A stretch of 64,000 nucleotides of DNA, from contig JAFWLE010000004.1 of assembly GCA_017511205.1 (NCBI GenBank), forward strand, positions 1 to 64,000. Direction: 5' to 3'. Every line of letters starts with the position of its first letter. The stretch's first letter is position 1. Below the pieces are notes generated by a model, which was not told the DNA's origin, did no database searches, and saw only the letters and a list, made by a program, of their open reading frames with translations. This document shows, in pieces, positions 17,273 through 25,737 of the stretch. The position numbers and the translations under genes are program-made. The stretch comes from Candidatus Saccharimonadota bacterium. Its GTDB lineage: Bacteria; Patescibacteriota; Saccharimonadia; Saccharimonadales; Saccharimonadaceae.

Positions 17273-17893
17273 ATGGAAGAAAAATACCTCAACGAGGAAA
17301 GATATCAAAGACAAAATAGTAAAATCAAACTAATTTCTCTAGTCATTTTTGTCTGCGGTTTATTAATAGGCGGTGGTTTAATCGCTTTTGGCCTAATCAA
17401 ACAAAATGAAGCTGAGCAGCAAAAACAAACAACGCTCGCTGACACAAGTATACGCATTGATAAAATACAAAATGAAATATCTTCACTGAAAGTTGAAGCA
17501 GAAACGAAACAAGAAAAGTGTGAAGCTATAAATATGAATGATCCAGATTGGTTCGAAAAAAATAATAAATGCGAACAGGAGGTGAGTTCTGTCGAATCGA
17601 TGATTGACAATCTTGAGTCTGAACAATTTGAATTAGAGCACCAAATACCTCCTGATCCATTTACAGCGCCATTCTACATTTTTGGAGTCTTCATCATCAT
17701 CGGTTCAGTAATGATTAGTTTAGCAATCTGGCTATTTACTAAGCGTCGCGCCATCAGGGCTTATAGTGCGCAACAAACCATGCCAGTTAACAAAGAAATA
17801 ATTAACGAATATTCTGAAACGGTTGCCGATGCAGCTGGCAAAATAGCCAACGCTGTAAAACAAGATCCTAATCAAAAGCCAAACGACAAATAG
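17273..17893 (+). CDS. Membrane protein with coiled coil, unknown
   Basis: 206 residues: a membrane helix (about 17-40), a charged coiled coil (about 44-120, with Cys residues in KQEKCEAI and NKCEQEVSS), a second helix (about 127-150), then a cytoplasmic tail. Extended -10 TGC-TATACT (17243-17248) and SD AAGGAG before ATG. Not recognised; a two-helix hairpin with an external coiled coil suggests an envelope structural role. Confidence 0.68.
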   Translation: MEEKYLNEERYQRQNSKIKLISLVIFVCGLLIGGGLIAFGLIKQNEAEQQKQTTLADTSIRIDKIQNEISSLKVEAETKQEKCEAINMNDPDWFEKNNKCEQEVSSVESMIDNLESEQFELEHQIPPDPFTAPFYIFGVFIIIGSVMISLAIWLFTKRRAIRAYSAQQTMPVNKEIINEYSETVADAAGKIANAVKQDPNQKPNDK

Positions 17894-18162
17894 TTATCCT
17901 AGTAATTACAATAAAAACATTACGACAATATAGACGTTTTCGGGAATAAACACTATCAAAAAAACGATTTAAGGAGTTTAAGATGTCGTCACTCCCTCCA
18001 ACACATTAAAGACCCCACCATACTTTTATTCTCAATGCACTTTTTTTACAAGAATATTGCACTATGCATTTAAATAAATTGAAAAACCAAAAACAATATA
18101 CTATGTGACGCGTAGGATATCTTTTTAAAATATGTTATAGTATAACCATATAAGGAGGAAAA
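17894..18162 (+). other. Intergenic stretch with micro-ORF and promoter
   Basis: A-T-rich. It holds SD AAGGAG followed by an 8-codon frame at 17983-18009 (MSSLPPTH), which could be a leader peptide or chance. The next gene's signals are TGT-TATAGT near 18135 and SD AAGGAGG. Otherwise I see nothing. Confidence 0.35.
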
Positions 18163-18921
18163 ATGCGAAGACCAGAGCGATTCAATTTAACTAAAGAGCA
18201 AAATAAAAACAGTGAGAATTTACCAGAAAATTTAGAAGAAAAAGGTTGGGATAGTGTTGCGACGCAGGCCGACAAAAAAGACTTTAGTAGCGAATCAATG
18301 AAAGGATCGCAGAACGAGTCAGAAAACCTCCTCCACGAACATCAACAAGAGGTAATGGATTCCCTTCAAAAACGAGCCAAAGAGTTAGCCAAAAAAGCTA
18401 ATGCTGTAGAAACTCCAGGACAACGATTCCAGCATGCCGAAGAGAAAAAGGAAGCGATAAGAAAAGAAAGCGAAAAATTCGCCAATAATATCAGCAATTT
18501 GTTGCTAATGGATGTCACAATTCATGAAGAAAGTGAAATAAAACGTTTACAGAAGGAAACAAAACAATATGACGATTCCTTTGGCAGACACTCTTTTTTT
18601 GAAAAACGTCAAAGAGCAAAAGATGAAATAGATTTAGAACGCTATGGCTATAATCCAGATGGCGACGATGACTCAACTTATAGAAAAATAATCCAGATTA
18701 GCAAAATCGGCCAGCCCAGAGATAGAATTGAGTTCGCAAAGCAGCGTGCTGAAAACTGGTTTAAACTTAATTTAAAGTTAAACAGCAAAAACGCTCGTGA
18801 AATTAAAAAATCTCTCAAAAAAGCGGGCCTCAATAAAATTCCAGATAGTTGGAATGACAAAGAAGTTACATCAAGCGAAATTAGCAGAATGCTACAGATT
18901 GCCGAAAGCTTTGACGAATAA
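18163..18921 (+). CDS. Hypothetical charged helical protein
   Basis: 252 residues, soluble, almost entirely charged helix (HEHQQEVMDSLQKRAKELAKKANAV, in part coiled coil around 65-110). No signal peptide, no Cys, no family recognised. SD AAGGAGG before ATG. It converges on valS with a gap of 12 bases. Confidence 0.65.
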   Translation: MRRPERFNLTKEQNKNSENLPENLEEKGWDSVATQADKKDFSSESMKGSQNESENLLHEHQQEVMDSLQKRAKELAKKANAVETPGQRFQHAEEKKEAIRKESEKFANNISNLLLMDVTIHEESEIKRLQKETKQYDDSFGRHSFFEKRQRAKDEIDLERYGYNPDGDDDSTYRKIIQISKIGQPRDRIEFAKQRAENWFKLNLKLNSKNAREIKKSLKKAGLNKIPDSWNDKEVTSSEISRMLQIAESFDE

Positions 18922-18933
18922 TTATCTAAAACT

Positions 18934-21759
18934 TTAAACCAGCTTCAACTGTTGCTTTAGTCTCTCAATAAGCGCTTCCTTTTCAGTGATCGCACCTTTA
19001 GTCTCTTTCACGAGGTGTTCCGGGGCCTTCGCCACATAATTTGGATTCATCATCCTGGCATTTAGCCCATCCAATTCCCTGCCTACCGCCAAAATTCTCT
19101 CTGTTAAAGCCTCTTTATATTCAGATACCACCTTCTCAGGCACATCCAGATACAACTCATGATTAGCCAGCGCCAGCCTTAGCCCTCTCGGCGCACCATC
19201 TAGAGCATTGATTGTTGGCACCTTCGCAAGAGCCTTAATCAACATTTGATTGTCCTTCACTAAGCTGTCGTTATCGTATAACAGCCCATATTTTTTCGCG
19301 TTATTGCTGCCTGGAAGGCTTTGTAAGGTGCCTCTAACCTCTGACACGATAGTTCTTATGTTTTCAAAGTTTTCAGCCGAAATCGGGTCAAAATCGAGCC
19401 TAGCGGGCCATTTAGCCGCAGCTACGAAACCTTCCGTCCAGGAAAGATTCTGCCAAATCGCCTCTGTCACAAATGGCGCAAACGGATGCAGAGCAATAAT
19501 CAGTGTCTCCAAAGTTTTCTTCAGGAGCGGCACATTCTTAAATAGCTTTTGGCTCTCTAGGAACCAATCGGCATATTTATCCCATATAGTCGCATAGAGC
19601 GTCTCTACCGCCTCAGCGAACCGATATTCGGCCATATCTCGCTCCACCTGTTCCAGACATTCATTAATCTCTCTACAAATCCAGTCTTCCCCCATCGCAT
19701 TCGTTGTGTAGAGCTCCGAATCTGACGATTCGTAAGCATTCGCGTGGGCGGCAGCGAACGACGAAGCGCCGCCCGTAACGACGGGCCGGCGCGAGGAGGC
19801 GAACGAAGTGTTAGGTTCGGAGCCCTCACCAACTATACCTTGTACAAATCTGGAAATATTCCAAAGCTTATTACACAGGTTTCGCCCCGCAATCACTGAA
19901 TCCTCCGAAAACGCCTGGTTCATCCCTGCCGATCTGCCTCGCAAAATTCCTAGCCTAAACGCATCCGAGCCGAATCTCGTTACTAGCTCCATTGGGTTAA
20001 TCACGTTCCCTTTGGATTTGCTCATCTTTTGTCCATGTGCATCTAGGACTAATCCATGTAAATAAACTTCACGAAATGGCACTTCACCTGTCACATACAG
20101 TCCCATCATAATCATTCTTGCTACCCAAGCAAACAAAATGTCCGCCCCAGTTTCCATAACATTTAGTGGATAATATGGGTTGAAATTCTCTTCTGTCCAA
20201 TCTGTACAAACAATCGGCCAGTGCGAAGAAGAAAACCACGTGTCAAAAGTGTCTTCATCCCTTACATATCTTACCCCGCCCTTCTCTATTTCACGCAAAT
20301 TTGTTCTTCGATCAAAAATCCAATCTGGCTCATCCGTTGCCGCATCATCCACCTTTTTAAACATCGGTATCGCAATTCCCCACGGAATTTGACGCGAAAT
20401 ATTCCAGTCTTTTAAGCCTTTCAAATAATTAATCAAAACTTTGCATTTATTCTCTGGATAAAACTTAATCTCACCCGCCTCTAGATGTTTAATTGCTACC
20501 GCCGCCAACTTCTCCACGTCTACAAACCACTGTTCCTTCAACATCGGCTCCAGAGTTGTGCCACACTTATAACAATGCGCTACCGAGTGGACAATTTTCT
20601 TTTCGCCCCTTAATAAATTCTGATTTTTCAAATCTTTCAACACTTTTTTGCGGCATTCTTCAGTCGAAAGCCCCTCATAATCAGCTGGCACATTTATCAT
20701 CTTGCCAGATTCACTAATCACCTGGAGTCGTGGCAAATTGTGCCTCTCACCCACCTCAAAATCATCAAAATCGTGCGCCGGCGTAATTTTCACTGCCCCA
20801 GTCCCGTAAGCTGGGTCTGCATGTTCATCGGCGATAATCGGAATCTTCTTATCGGTTAAAGGCAAACAAACGAATTTACCAATCAAATCAGTGTATCTTT
20901 CGCCATTTGGATTTACCGCTACTGCCGCATCACCAAATAGCGTCTCTGGTCGTGTTGTCGAAACAATAATTTTTTTAGAAGAACCATCAATTTTATAAGC
21001 AATATCCCATAGGGTTCCCTTTTCGTCTTTGTGCTCAACTTCAATATCCGCAAACGCAGTTTGATGTTTCGGACAAAAATTTACTAGTTTCTCACCTCTG
21101 TAAATCATTCCGTCTTTCCACATTTTCTCGAAAGTGGAGTAAACGCGGTCAATTACATTTTCATCAAGAGTAAAAGTCAAATCATCCCAAGCGCAAGATG
21201 CTCCGAGCGCCCGAAGCTGCAATTCCATATTGCCCCTCTGTTCTGCCACAAAATCCCATACTCTTGCATACAGCTCATCACGTGAAAATTCAAATCTAGT
21301 ATGTCCCTGTTTTTCTAGAAATCTTTCATAAACCACCCAGGTTTCAAACCCCGCGTGGTCCGCACCTGGTATATACCAAGAAGAAAGACCGCGTAATCGG
21401 TAGTATCTTGTGAGCGAATCCTCTAGCGCCACGGTTAATCCATGTCCAATATGCAGATTTCCATTCGCATTTGGCGGCGGCATGACAATCGAGAAAGTAG
21501 AGGAGCTCGAAAATGGTGTCACTCGAGGGCTTCCGGAGGTTACGACCGAGGTATGAGGGGCGCTCCGCCCGTGACGACGGGCCGGAGCGACCCCGTCCCG
21601 AGAGGACACCTTTTCGAGCACCTCTCTATCATCTCTCCCATTTCCGTCATCATCCGTCGGCACTCTAGAAACGGAAGGCTTAAACACTCCAGCCGCTTCC
21701 CAAGCCGCATAAATTTCAGATTCAAATTCCCCCGGTTCATAGCTTTTTGCAAATGTCAT
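18934..21759 (-). CDS. valS: Valyl-tRNA synthetase with two palindrome-coded inserts
   Basis: 941 residues; charges tRNA-Val. Class I signature HIGH (about 103-106, in NLHIGHG), KMSKS (about 577-581), an editing domain, anticodon domain and C-terminal coiled coil (LTERILAVGRELDGLNARMM ...). ATG 21759 is chosen because TGG-TATAAT (21766-21771, minus strand) ends six bases upstream; the 20 extra upstream residues are untranslated. Two stretches do not belong to the family: about residues 45-87 (Arg/Ser/Val-rich, with PARRHGRSAPHTS) just before the HIGH-containing strand, and about 646-683 (ASSRRPVVTGGASSFAAAHA). Both coincide exactly with long inverted-repeat elements (see the two repeat entries). 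Confidence 0.95.
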   Translation of the reverse strand: MTFAKSYEPGEFESEIYAAWEAAGVFKPSVSRVPTDDDGNGRDDREVLEKVSSRDGVAPARRHGRSAPHTSVVTSGSPRVTPFSSSSTFSIVMPPPNANGNLHIGHGLTVALEDSLTRYYRLRGLSSWYIPGADHAGFETWVVYERFLEKQGHTRFEFSRDELYARVWDFVAEQRGNMELQLRALGASCAWDDLTFTLDENVIDRVYSTFEKMWKDGMIYRGEKLVNFCPKHQTAFADIEVEHKDEKGTLWDIAYKIDGSSKKIIVSTTRPETLFGDAAVAVNPNGERYTDLIGKFVCLPLTDKKIPIIADEHADPAYGTGAVKITPAHDFDDFEVGERHNLPRLQVISESGKMINVPADYEGLSTEECRKKVLKDLKNQNLLRGEKKIVHSVAHCYKCGTTLEPMLKEQWFVDVEKLAAVAIKHLEAGEIKFYPENKCKVLINYLKGLKDWNISRQIPWGIAIPMFKKVDDAATDEPDWIFDRRTNLREIEKGGVRYVRDEDTFDTWFSSSHWPIVCTDWTEENFNPYYPLNVMETGADILFAWVARMIMMGLYVTGEVPFREVYLHGLVLDAHGQKMSKSKGNVINPMELVTRFGSDAFRLGILRGRSAGMNQAFSEDSVIAGRNLCNKLWNISRFVQGIVGEGSEPNTSFASSRRPVVTGGASSFAAAHANAYESSDSELYTTNAMGEDWICREINECLEQVERDMAEYRFAEAVETLYATIWDKYADWFLESQKLFKNVPLLKKTLETLIIALHPFAPFVTEAIWQNLSWTEGFVAAAKWPARLDFDPISAENFENIRTIVSEVRGTLQSLPGSNNAKKYGLLYDNDSLVKDNQMLIKALAKVPTINALDGAPRGLRLALANHELYLDVPEKVVSEYKEALTERILAVGRELDGLNARMMNPNYVAKAPEHLVKETKGAITEKEALIERLKQQLKLV
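19711..19825. repeat. In-frame palindromic element, valS copy 1
   Basis: The outer arms GAGCTCCGAA (19711-19720) and TTCGGAGCCC (19816-19825) are inverted; imperfect pairing continues inward (CGATTCGTAAGC against GCGAACGAAGTG). The core is a near-perfect hairpin GCGCCGCCCGT-AACG-ACGGGCCGGCGC (19766-19792). Much more GC-rich than the flanking gene. It encodes about 38 residues absent from the ValRS fold. Confidence 0.8.
21499..21626. repeat. In-frame palindromic element, valS copy 2
   Basis: The arms AGAGGAGCTCGAAAATGGTG (21499-21518) and CACCTTTTCGAGCACCTCTC (21607 on) pair over about 24 bases. The core hairpin CGCTCCGCCCGT-GACG-ACGGGCCGGAGCG (21561-21589) closely resembles that of valS copy 1, so the two share an origin. 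It encodes about 43 residues just before the HIGH region. Confidence 0.8.
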
Positions 21760-21853
21760 ATCTCTATTATACCACAGTAAAAAACGAAAAAAGTTTTTCA
21801 AACAACTTTTCATTGACAAAAGTAATTATGTTTTTTAGAGACAGTGAAGTAGT

Positions 21854-21882
21854 TTGCTAAAAATCGACTTTCATGTTATAAT
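21854..21882 (+). promoter_or_regulatory. Promoter of the SIS gene
   Basis: TTGCTA (21854-21859), 17 bases, TGT-TATAAT (21877-21882). It leaves a leader of about 83 bases that contains a seven-codon frame (21930-21953, MDKRVFL) ending just before the gene's SD. Confidence 0.65.
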
Positions 21883-21971
21883 TAGCCTGCCTTCAGAGGT
21901 GCACTTTAAAAACAGGATACCAATCTAAAATGGACAAAAGAGTCTTTCTCTAAATAGCGGAGGTGATAAAC

Positions 21972-23096
21972 ATGAGTGAAGATTTAATAAGCAGAAAGCA
22001 GCTTGACTTATTACCGTATCGTATTCAAAAAGCTCTTGAATCTGATGCTGTAGAATTTCTACGTTACTATTTAACACCAAGTGATTCAGCCCTATCGATA
22101 TTAAAGAATCAGGAAAAACCCTTTAGGGTGATGATTGTCGGAGCAGGCGGTTCTTATTCGGCGGCACTTGCAATCTCTCATTACGTTAAAAAGTGGCTTC
22201 AAACTCCGAATGTTGAAGTATATCCGCCCCAGACAGCACTAAGGGTTATGGAAAAAACCTATGGACAAAAATATGATATTATCATCGGACTATCTTATTC
22301 CGGTGAAACTCCAGATATTTTAGCCGTATATGGTTTATCAGCTCTTAAAAATTATCCGTTTCTTCTCGTCACCGGAGCAAAAAAAGACACCACACTCCAA
22401 AAAGTTCAATTATACTTTGCCGCAATTCGCTACGGTTGCAGAGGAAAGTGGCCTCATCCAAAAATTGTCTCTTATTTTAATCCGGAAGACGAAAGCGGAA
22501 AAGAAAAGGGTTATATTTCGATGTTTTCGACATTGGCACCAGTCGTTTTATTCGACAAAGCCACTGGTGGAAACAAGGATTACGCTAGCCAAATTGCAAG
22601 TGAGACTAAGGAAAACGTGTTAGAATTACTCTTCGATAATTGGTTTGCTGATTCTCTTAGGAGGCATCCAGTAATCCACGTTCTATATGAATGGGAGAAT
22701 TTCCCTGCTGCATCCTATCTCGAGAGCATTTTTATCGAATCTGGAATTGCAAACGTAGTTCTCCATGAAAAGAAAAATTTCTCTCATGGGCGTATGAGTA
22801 TTCTCTGCTGCCAAGATTTCGGGTTAGTTATTAATCTAGTCTTTTCGGAAAATAGCTACGAAGAAAAATTAGACAAAATCATCAGGGAACTCTGTGAAAA
22901 GAAGGAAAGAAATTATCTCAAAATAAAGAGTGAAGCAAAAGGCCAAGACTCTAGCAATTTTGAGACAATGTGTAGAGCCCTTGGATTCGCAGTTAGCCTT
23001 AGCGAATCTCTGGGGGTCGATATTTCAAATCCTTTTAGGGGTAAAAAACACCCTCATGGTGAAGCAGATTTATATGACCACGACGAAGATTTTTGA
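21972..23096 (+). CDS. SIS-domain sugar-phosphate protein
   Basis: 374 residues. The first SIS domain shows VGAGGSYSAAL (residues 56-66) and SYSGETPD (108-115), the phosphosugar-binding loops. The second half keeps an SIS-like block, IESGIANVVLHEKKNFSHGRMS. The layout (two SIS domains, no glutaminase domain) is that of AgaS/GlmS-isomerase-like or MurNAc-6-P etherase-like proteins; the exact reaction is not readable. The C-terminus is unusually His/Asp-rich (KKHPHGEADLYDHDEDF), possibly metal-binding. ATG 21972 fits SD GGAGGTGA (21959-21966). A terminator follows. Confidence 0.8.
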   Translation: MSEDLISRKQLDLLPYRIQKALESDAVEFLRYYLTPSDSALSILKNQEKPFRVMIVGAGGSYSAALAISHYVKKWLQTPNVEVYPPQTALRVMEKTYGQKYDIIIGLSYSGETPDILAVYGLSALKNYPFLLVTGAKKDTTLQKVQLYFAAIRYGCRGKWPHPKIVSYFNPEDESGKEKGYISMFSTLAPVVLFDKATGGNKDYASQIASETKENVLELLFDNWFADSLRRHPVIHVLYEWENFPAASYLESIFIESGIANVVLHEKKNFSHGRMSILCCQDFGLVINLVFSENSYEEKLDKIIRELCEKKERNYLKIKSEAKGQDSSNFETMCRALGFAVSLSESLGVDISNPFRGKKHPHGEADLYDHDEDF

Positions 23097-23110
23097 TTGT
23101 ATCCTGTTTT

Positions 23111-23138
23111 AAATGCCTGTTTTTACAGGCATTTTTTA
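23111..23138 (+). terminator. Rho-independent terminator
   Basis: AAATGCCTG-TTTTTA-CAGGCATTT (23111-23134) followed by TTTA. It overlaps the 3' end of the minus-strand gene at 23123. Confidence 0.85.
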
Positions 23139-23335
23139 TTGAATTTATTTAAATTGAATAGCGGTTTCTTGTCACCGTCAATGATTCCCTGTGCTTTACG
23201 CAGCAATTTTTCTAGACCAAGATCAGACGAAGCCGAACCCACATGTACAGTTTTTACTACTTTATTTCCCTCTTTGTAGCACACTTGAACGCCAGTCGCG
23301 CCAGAAGTTGTCTTAAATTTTCGAATATAAGCCAT
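23123..23335 (-). CDS. Orphan IS1634/IS4-type transposase N-terminal domain
   Basis: 70 residues. MAYIRKFKTTSGATGVQV ... VVKTVHVGSASSDLGLEKLL ... PLFNL matches the start of IS1634-type (IS4 superfamily) transposases, which normally continue for several hundred residues; here the frame ends at residue 70 and no catalytic domain follows. It would be called a remnant, but the promoter is intact: TGT-TACAAT (minus, 23342-23347) ends exactly six bases before ATG. It may thus be an expressed small DNA-binding protein derived from a transposase. No terminal inverted repeats were found. Confidence 0.55.
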   Translation of the reverse strand: MAYIRKFKTTSGATGVQVCYKEGNKVVKTVHVGSASSDLGLEKLLRKAQGIIDGDKKPLFNLNKFNKKCL

Positions 23336-23353
23336 ATCATAATTGTAACACGC

Positions 23354-23386
23354 TTATCCACATCAATTCCACAGTTTTTATCCACA
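23354..23386. other. Pair of DnaA-box sequences
   Basis: Two perfect TTATCCACA boxes at 23354-23362 and 23378-23386, same orientation, 24 bases apart, with TTCCACA between them. The setting is A-T-rich and gene-free. Could be an origin-associated or DnaA-titrating cluster; no dnaA, dnaN or rpmH is in view. Confidence 0.45.
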
Positions 23387-23451
23387 AAAGCCATAAGTAA
23401 AATAAATTCTAATATCCTTATGCCTAGCAACCATGAACGCTAGCAACCGAC

Positions 23452-23480
23452 TTGACAAAGCATTCCGCTCGCGCTAAAAT
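23452..23480 (+). promoter_or_regulatory. Consensus promoter with no coding gene directly behind it
   Basis: TTGACA (23452-23457), 17 bases, TAAAAT (23475-23480). Predicted start near 23487. The next gene, at 23689, has its own -10 box. Confidence 0.65.
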
Positions 23481-23486
23481 TAAAAC

Positions 23487-23640
23487 AACAATTGTGCGAG
23501 TGGGCCACAGTTGGAGGTAGTTTTAGCAACCCGAAGATAACAATCAGCCAAGTGACCATATTTTGCTAAAACATATTTAGAAATCAAAAACAGGGAAAAG
23601 ACCTCTGTTAAGTATTTTGCATAAGCAAAATATTATGTTT
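23487..23640 (+). ncRNA. Candidate structured RNA upstream of femX
   Basis: Driven by the promoter at 23452. Three hairpins: GTTTTAGCAA ... TTGCTAAAAC (23520-23572, ten pairs), AACAGG ... CCTCTGTT (23589-23609) and TATTTTGC-ATAA-GCAAAATA (23613-23632). No credible ORF. Either a small RNA or a long leader; family not recognised. Confidence 0.4.
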
Positions 23641-23688
23641 ATGCTGTCAATAAAAAGCACGTGGTTTTTCGTGTGGTATAATATTTTT

Positions 23689-24630
23689 ATGGAAATTCCA
23701 ATAACTCAGAGTAAAGCATGGCAAAATCTCCAAAATGATTTGGGTGAAAAATCATTTTACGAGGAAAACGACAGATTCTCTTATCTTGCAATCCTAAAAA
23801 CTACCCCAGTAGGGAATTATCTGTATTGTCCTTATGGTCCAGTTGCAAATGATAAAGTTGCTTTTAAGTCAGCTCTTAAAGATCTAAAAGAGCTAGCTAC
23901 AAAAAATCAGGCGTTCTTTATCAGGATCGAGCCGTATGATGAAGCTTTTGAAAAAGCTATTCCTAAAAACACCAAAAAATCTAAAGATTTAAACCCTAAA
24001 GAAACCTGGATTATAGATTTGAAAGGGAAAGATGAGGATTTAAAAGCAAAGTTACCGAGTCGTCTGCTTCGGTATCATAGACAGGCTGAGAAAAAAGGCA
24101 TCACTATTGAAACAAGTCACAATCCATCAGACATCCATTATCTCCTAGATCTCCAAAAAGCCCTTGCCAAGAAAAAAGGGATCAATACTTTTTCCGAAAA
24201 ATATCTACAAACTGAGTTAGCCCAACCTTTTTCTACACTTTATCTATTAAAATATCGAGATCCCGAAGAGAAGAATGAAGAACAGAAGGCAGTTGCTGCT
24301 GGTCTAGTTTTTGATGACAAAAAAACTAGGTACAATCTACAGGGTGCCCAAAACGAAATTGGAAGAAGTTTGCATGCCACGGGTATTCTCACAATTCAAT
24401 TAATCTTAGATGCCAAAGAAAAAGGCCTTAAAACTTTTGATTTCTGGGGTATCGCTCCAGAAGGAGCGTCCAAAAACCATCCTTGGGCCGGTTTTACCGC
24501 CTTCAAAAAAACCTTCGCTGGCACAGAAGTTAGGCACGCAGGGACTTATGACGTTATTTTAAATTCACCAAAATATCATTTTTACCAGCTGATCCGAAGA
24601 ATTAACCGATTAAAAAGGAAAATCAAATGA
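23689..24630 (+). CDS. FemX-like peptidyltransferase 1
   Basis: 313 residues of the FemAB/peptidoglycan-bridge family (two GNAT-like folds), which adds amino acids from aminoacyl-tRNA to the lipid II stem peptide. Family features: PITQSKAWQNLQ at the start, GNYLYCPYGPVA, LPSRLLRYHRQAEKKG (the acceptor-binding block), and FDFWGIAPEGASKNHPWAGFTAFKKTFAG near the end (read in parts). A start at residue 25 of the longer frame is chosen because TGG-TATAAT (23677-23682) ends six bases before ATG 23689. It overlaps the next femX by four bases. Confidence 0.87.
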   Translation: MEIPITQSKAWQNLQNDLGEKSFYEENDRFSYLAILKTTPVGNYLYCPYGPVANDKVAFKSALKDLKELATKNQAFFIRIEPYDEAFEKAIPKNTKKSKDLNPKETWIIDLKGKDEDLKAKLPSRLLRYHRQAEKKGITIETSHNPSDIHYLLDLQKALAKKKGINTFSEKYLQTELAQPFSTLYLLKYRDPEEKNEEQKAVAAGLVFDDKKTRYNLQGAQNEIGRSLHATGILTIQLILDAKEKGLKTFDFWGIAPEGASKNHPWAGFTAFKKTFAGTEVRHAGTYDVILNSPKYHFYQLIRRINRLKRKIK

Positions 24631-25706
24631 ATTTTGTGACCTTAGAAAAAGAAGATTTTCGTAAGTTTGCCGACAAATGCCAAAACAAGTCTTTTTATCA
24701 GACACCAGAAATTGCCGAACTTAGGGAATCAAATGGTTGGACCCCATATTATTTTGGCGTAGAAGAAAATGAAAAGCTTATTGCTGCCTCACTAGTAGTG
24801 GCAAAACCCGCATTTTTAGGTAAATCCATCTACTACATTCCTGGCGGTCCGCTCATGGATTTCGAAAACACCAAATTAGTGAACTTTTTCTTTAAAAATC
24901 TCAAAAACTTCGCAAAATCACACAACGGCTACCTTCTTCATATCGAACCCTACTATGAACTAATAGAAAGAGATCGTGATGGCGAGCCGAAAGAAAACGG
25001 TTTTAATCACAAAAAAGCCGAGAAAAACTTAAAAAATCTAGGTTTTAAACATCTAAGACAAAGTGATGAGCCGAAGTATTCCTTCGTCTTAGAATTAAAG
25101 GGGCATACTCAAGAACAACTTTTTACTGATATGAAAAGAAATACCAGAAATCATATTAGAAAAGCTGAAAAAATGGGAGTTAAAATCCGAGAGCTCAAAA
25201 GGGAAGAGCTCAGCATTTTCAAAAAAATAACTGAATCCACCTCTGAACGCCGCCATTTTCAAGATAAGCCCCTCAGTTATTACGAAAAAATGTACGATTT
25301 ATTCCACGATCGTGGCGAAGTTAAATTTATGCTCGCCGAAGCGAAAGCCGAGAATAATGAATCCCTGACACCTTTATCAGCTGCCATGTTTATGACTTAC
25401 GGTGATGAAGTAATTTACCTTTTTTCCGGCTCAGATGAGAAATACATGAAAGAGTACAATGCTCAGTATTTGATTCAGTGGCATATGATTAAATTTGCCG
25501 CCGAAAATGGTTTTAAGACCTACAACTTTTATGGAATCCAAGGCCTTCCAGACCGAAATAGCAAAGACTACGGTATTTACGATTTCAAAAAGGGCTTCAC
25601 ATCGATCGAAACTGGTCGTGTCGTTGAACTTCTTGGTGCATATGAATTGCCAGTTAACCAATTGTTCTATCAAATGCACCAGATAATCGCAAAAATACGC
25701 CGCTGA
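24627..25706 (+). CDS. FemX-like peptidyltransferase 2
   Basis: 359 residues, paralogue of the preceding gene and coupled to it by ATGA. Same family blocks: FYQTPEIAELRESNGW, YIPGGPLMDF, MKRNTRNHIRKAEKMGVKI and YNFYGIQGLPDRNSKDYGIYDFKKGF (in parts). Two tandem members suggest successive additions in a cross-bridge of at least two residues (inference). Together with the Mur genes it shows that this organism remodels its own peptidoglycan. Confidence 0.87.
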   Translation: MNFVTLEKEDFRKFADKCQNKSFYQTPEIAELRESNGWTPYYFGVEENEKLIAASLVVAKPAFLGKSIYYIPGGPLMDFENTKLVNFFFKNLKNFAKSHNGYLLHIEPYYELIERDRDGEPKENGFNHKKAEKNLKNLGFKHLRQSDEPKYSFVLELKGHTQEQLFTDMKRNTRNHIRKAEKMGVKIRELKREELSIFKKITESTSERRHFQDKPLSYYEKMYDLFHDRGEVKFMLAEAKAENNESLTPLSAAMFMTYGDEVIYLFSGSDEKYMKEYNAQYLIQWHMIKFAAENGFKTYNFYGIQGLPDRNSKDYGIYDFKKGFTSIETGRVVELLGAYELPVNQLFYQMHQIIAKIRR

Positions 25707-25737
25707 ACTCCAAAAAGAGTTGTGCTATAATTTTTCT

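Noticed and set aside
17983-18009. Eight-codon leader peptide
   Set aside because: The SD is good, but the frame is too short, carries no run of regulatory codons and lies 150 bases from the next gene.
21972-23096. UGA as a glycine codon (code 25)
   Set aside because: UGA ends several genes at expected places, such as the SIS gene, tRNA-coupled ATGA overlaps and femX, and conserved genes have no internal UGA.
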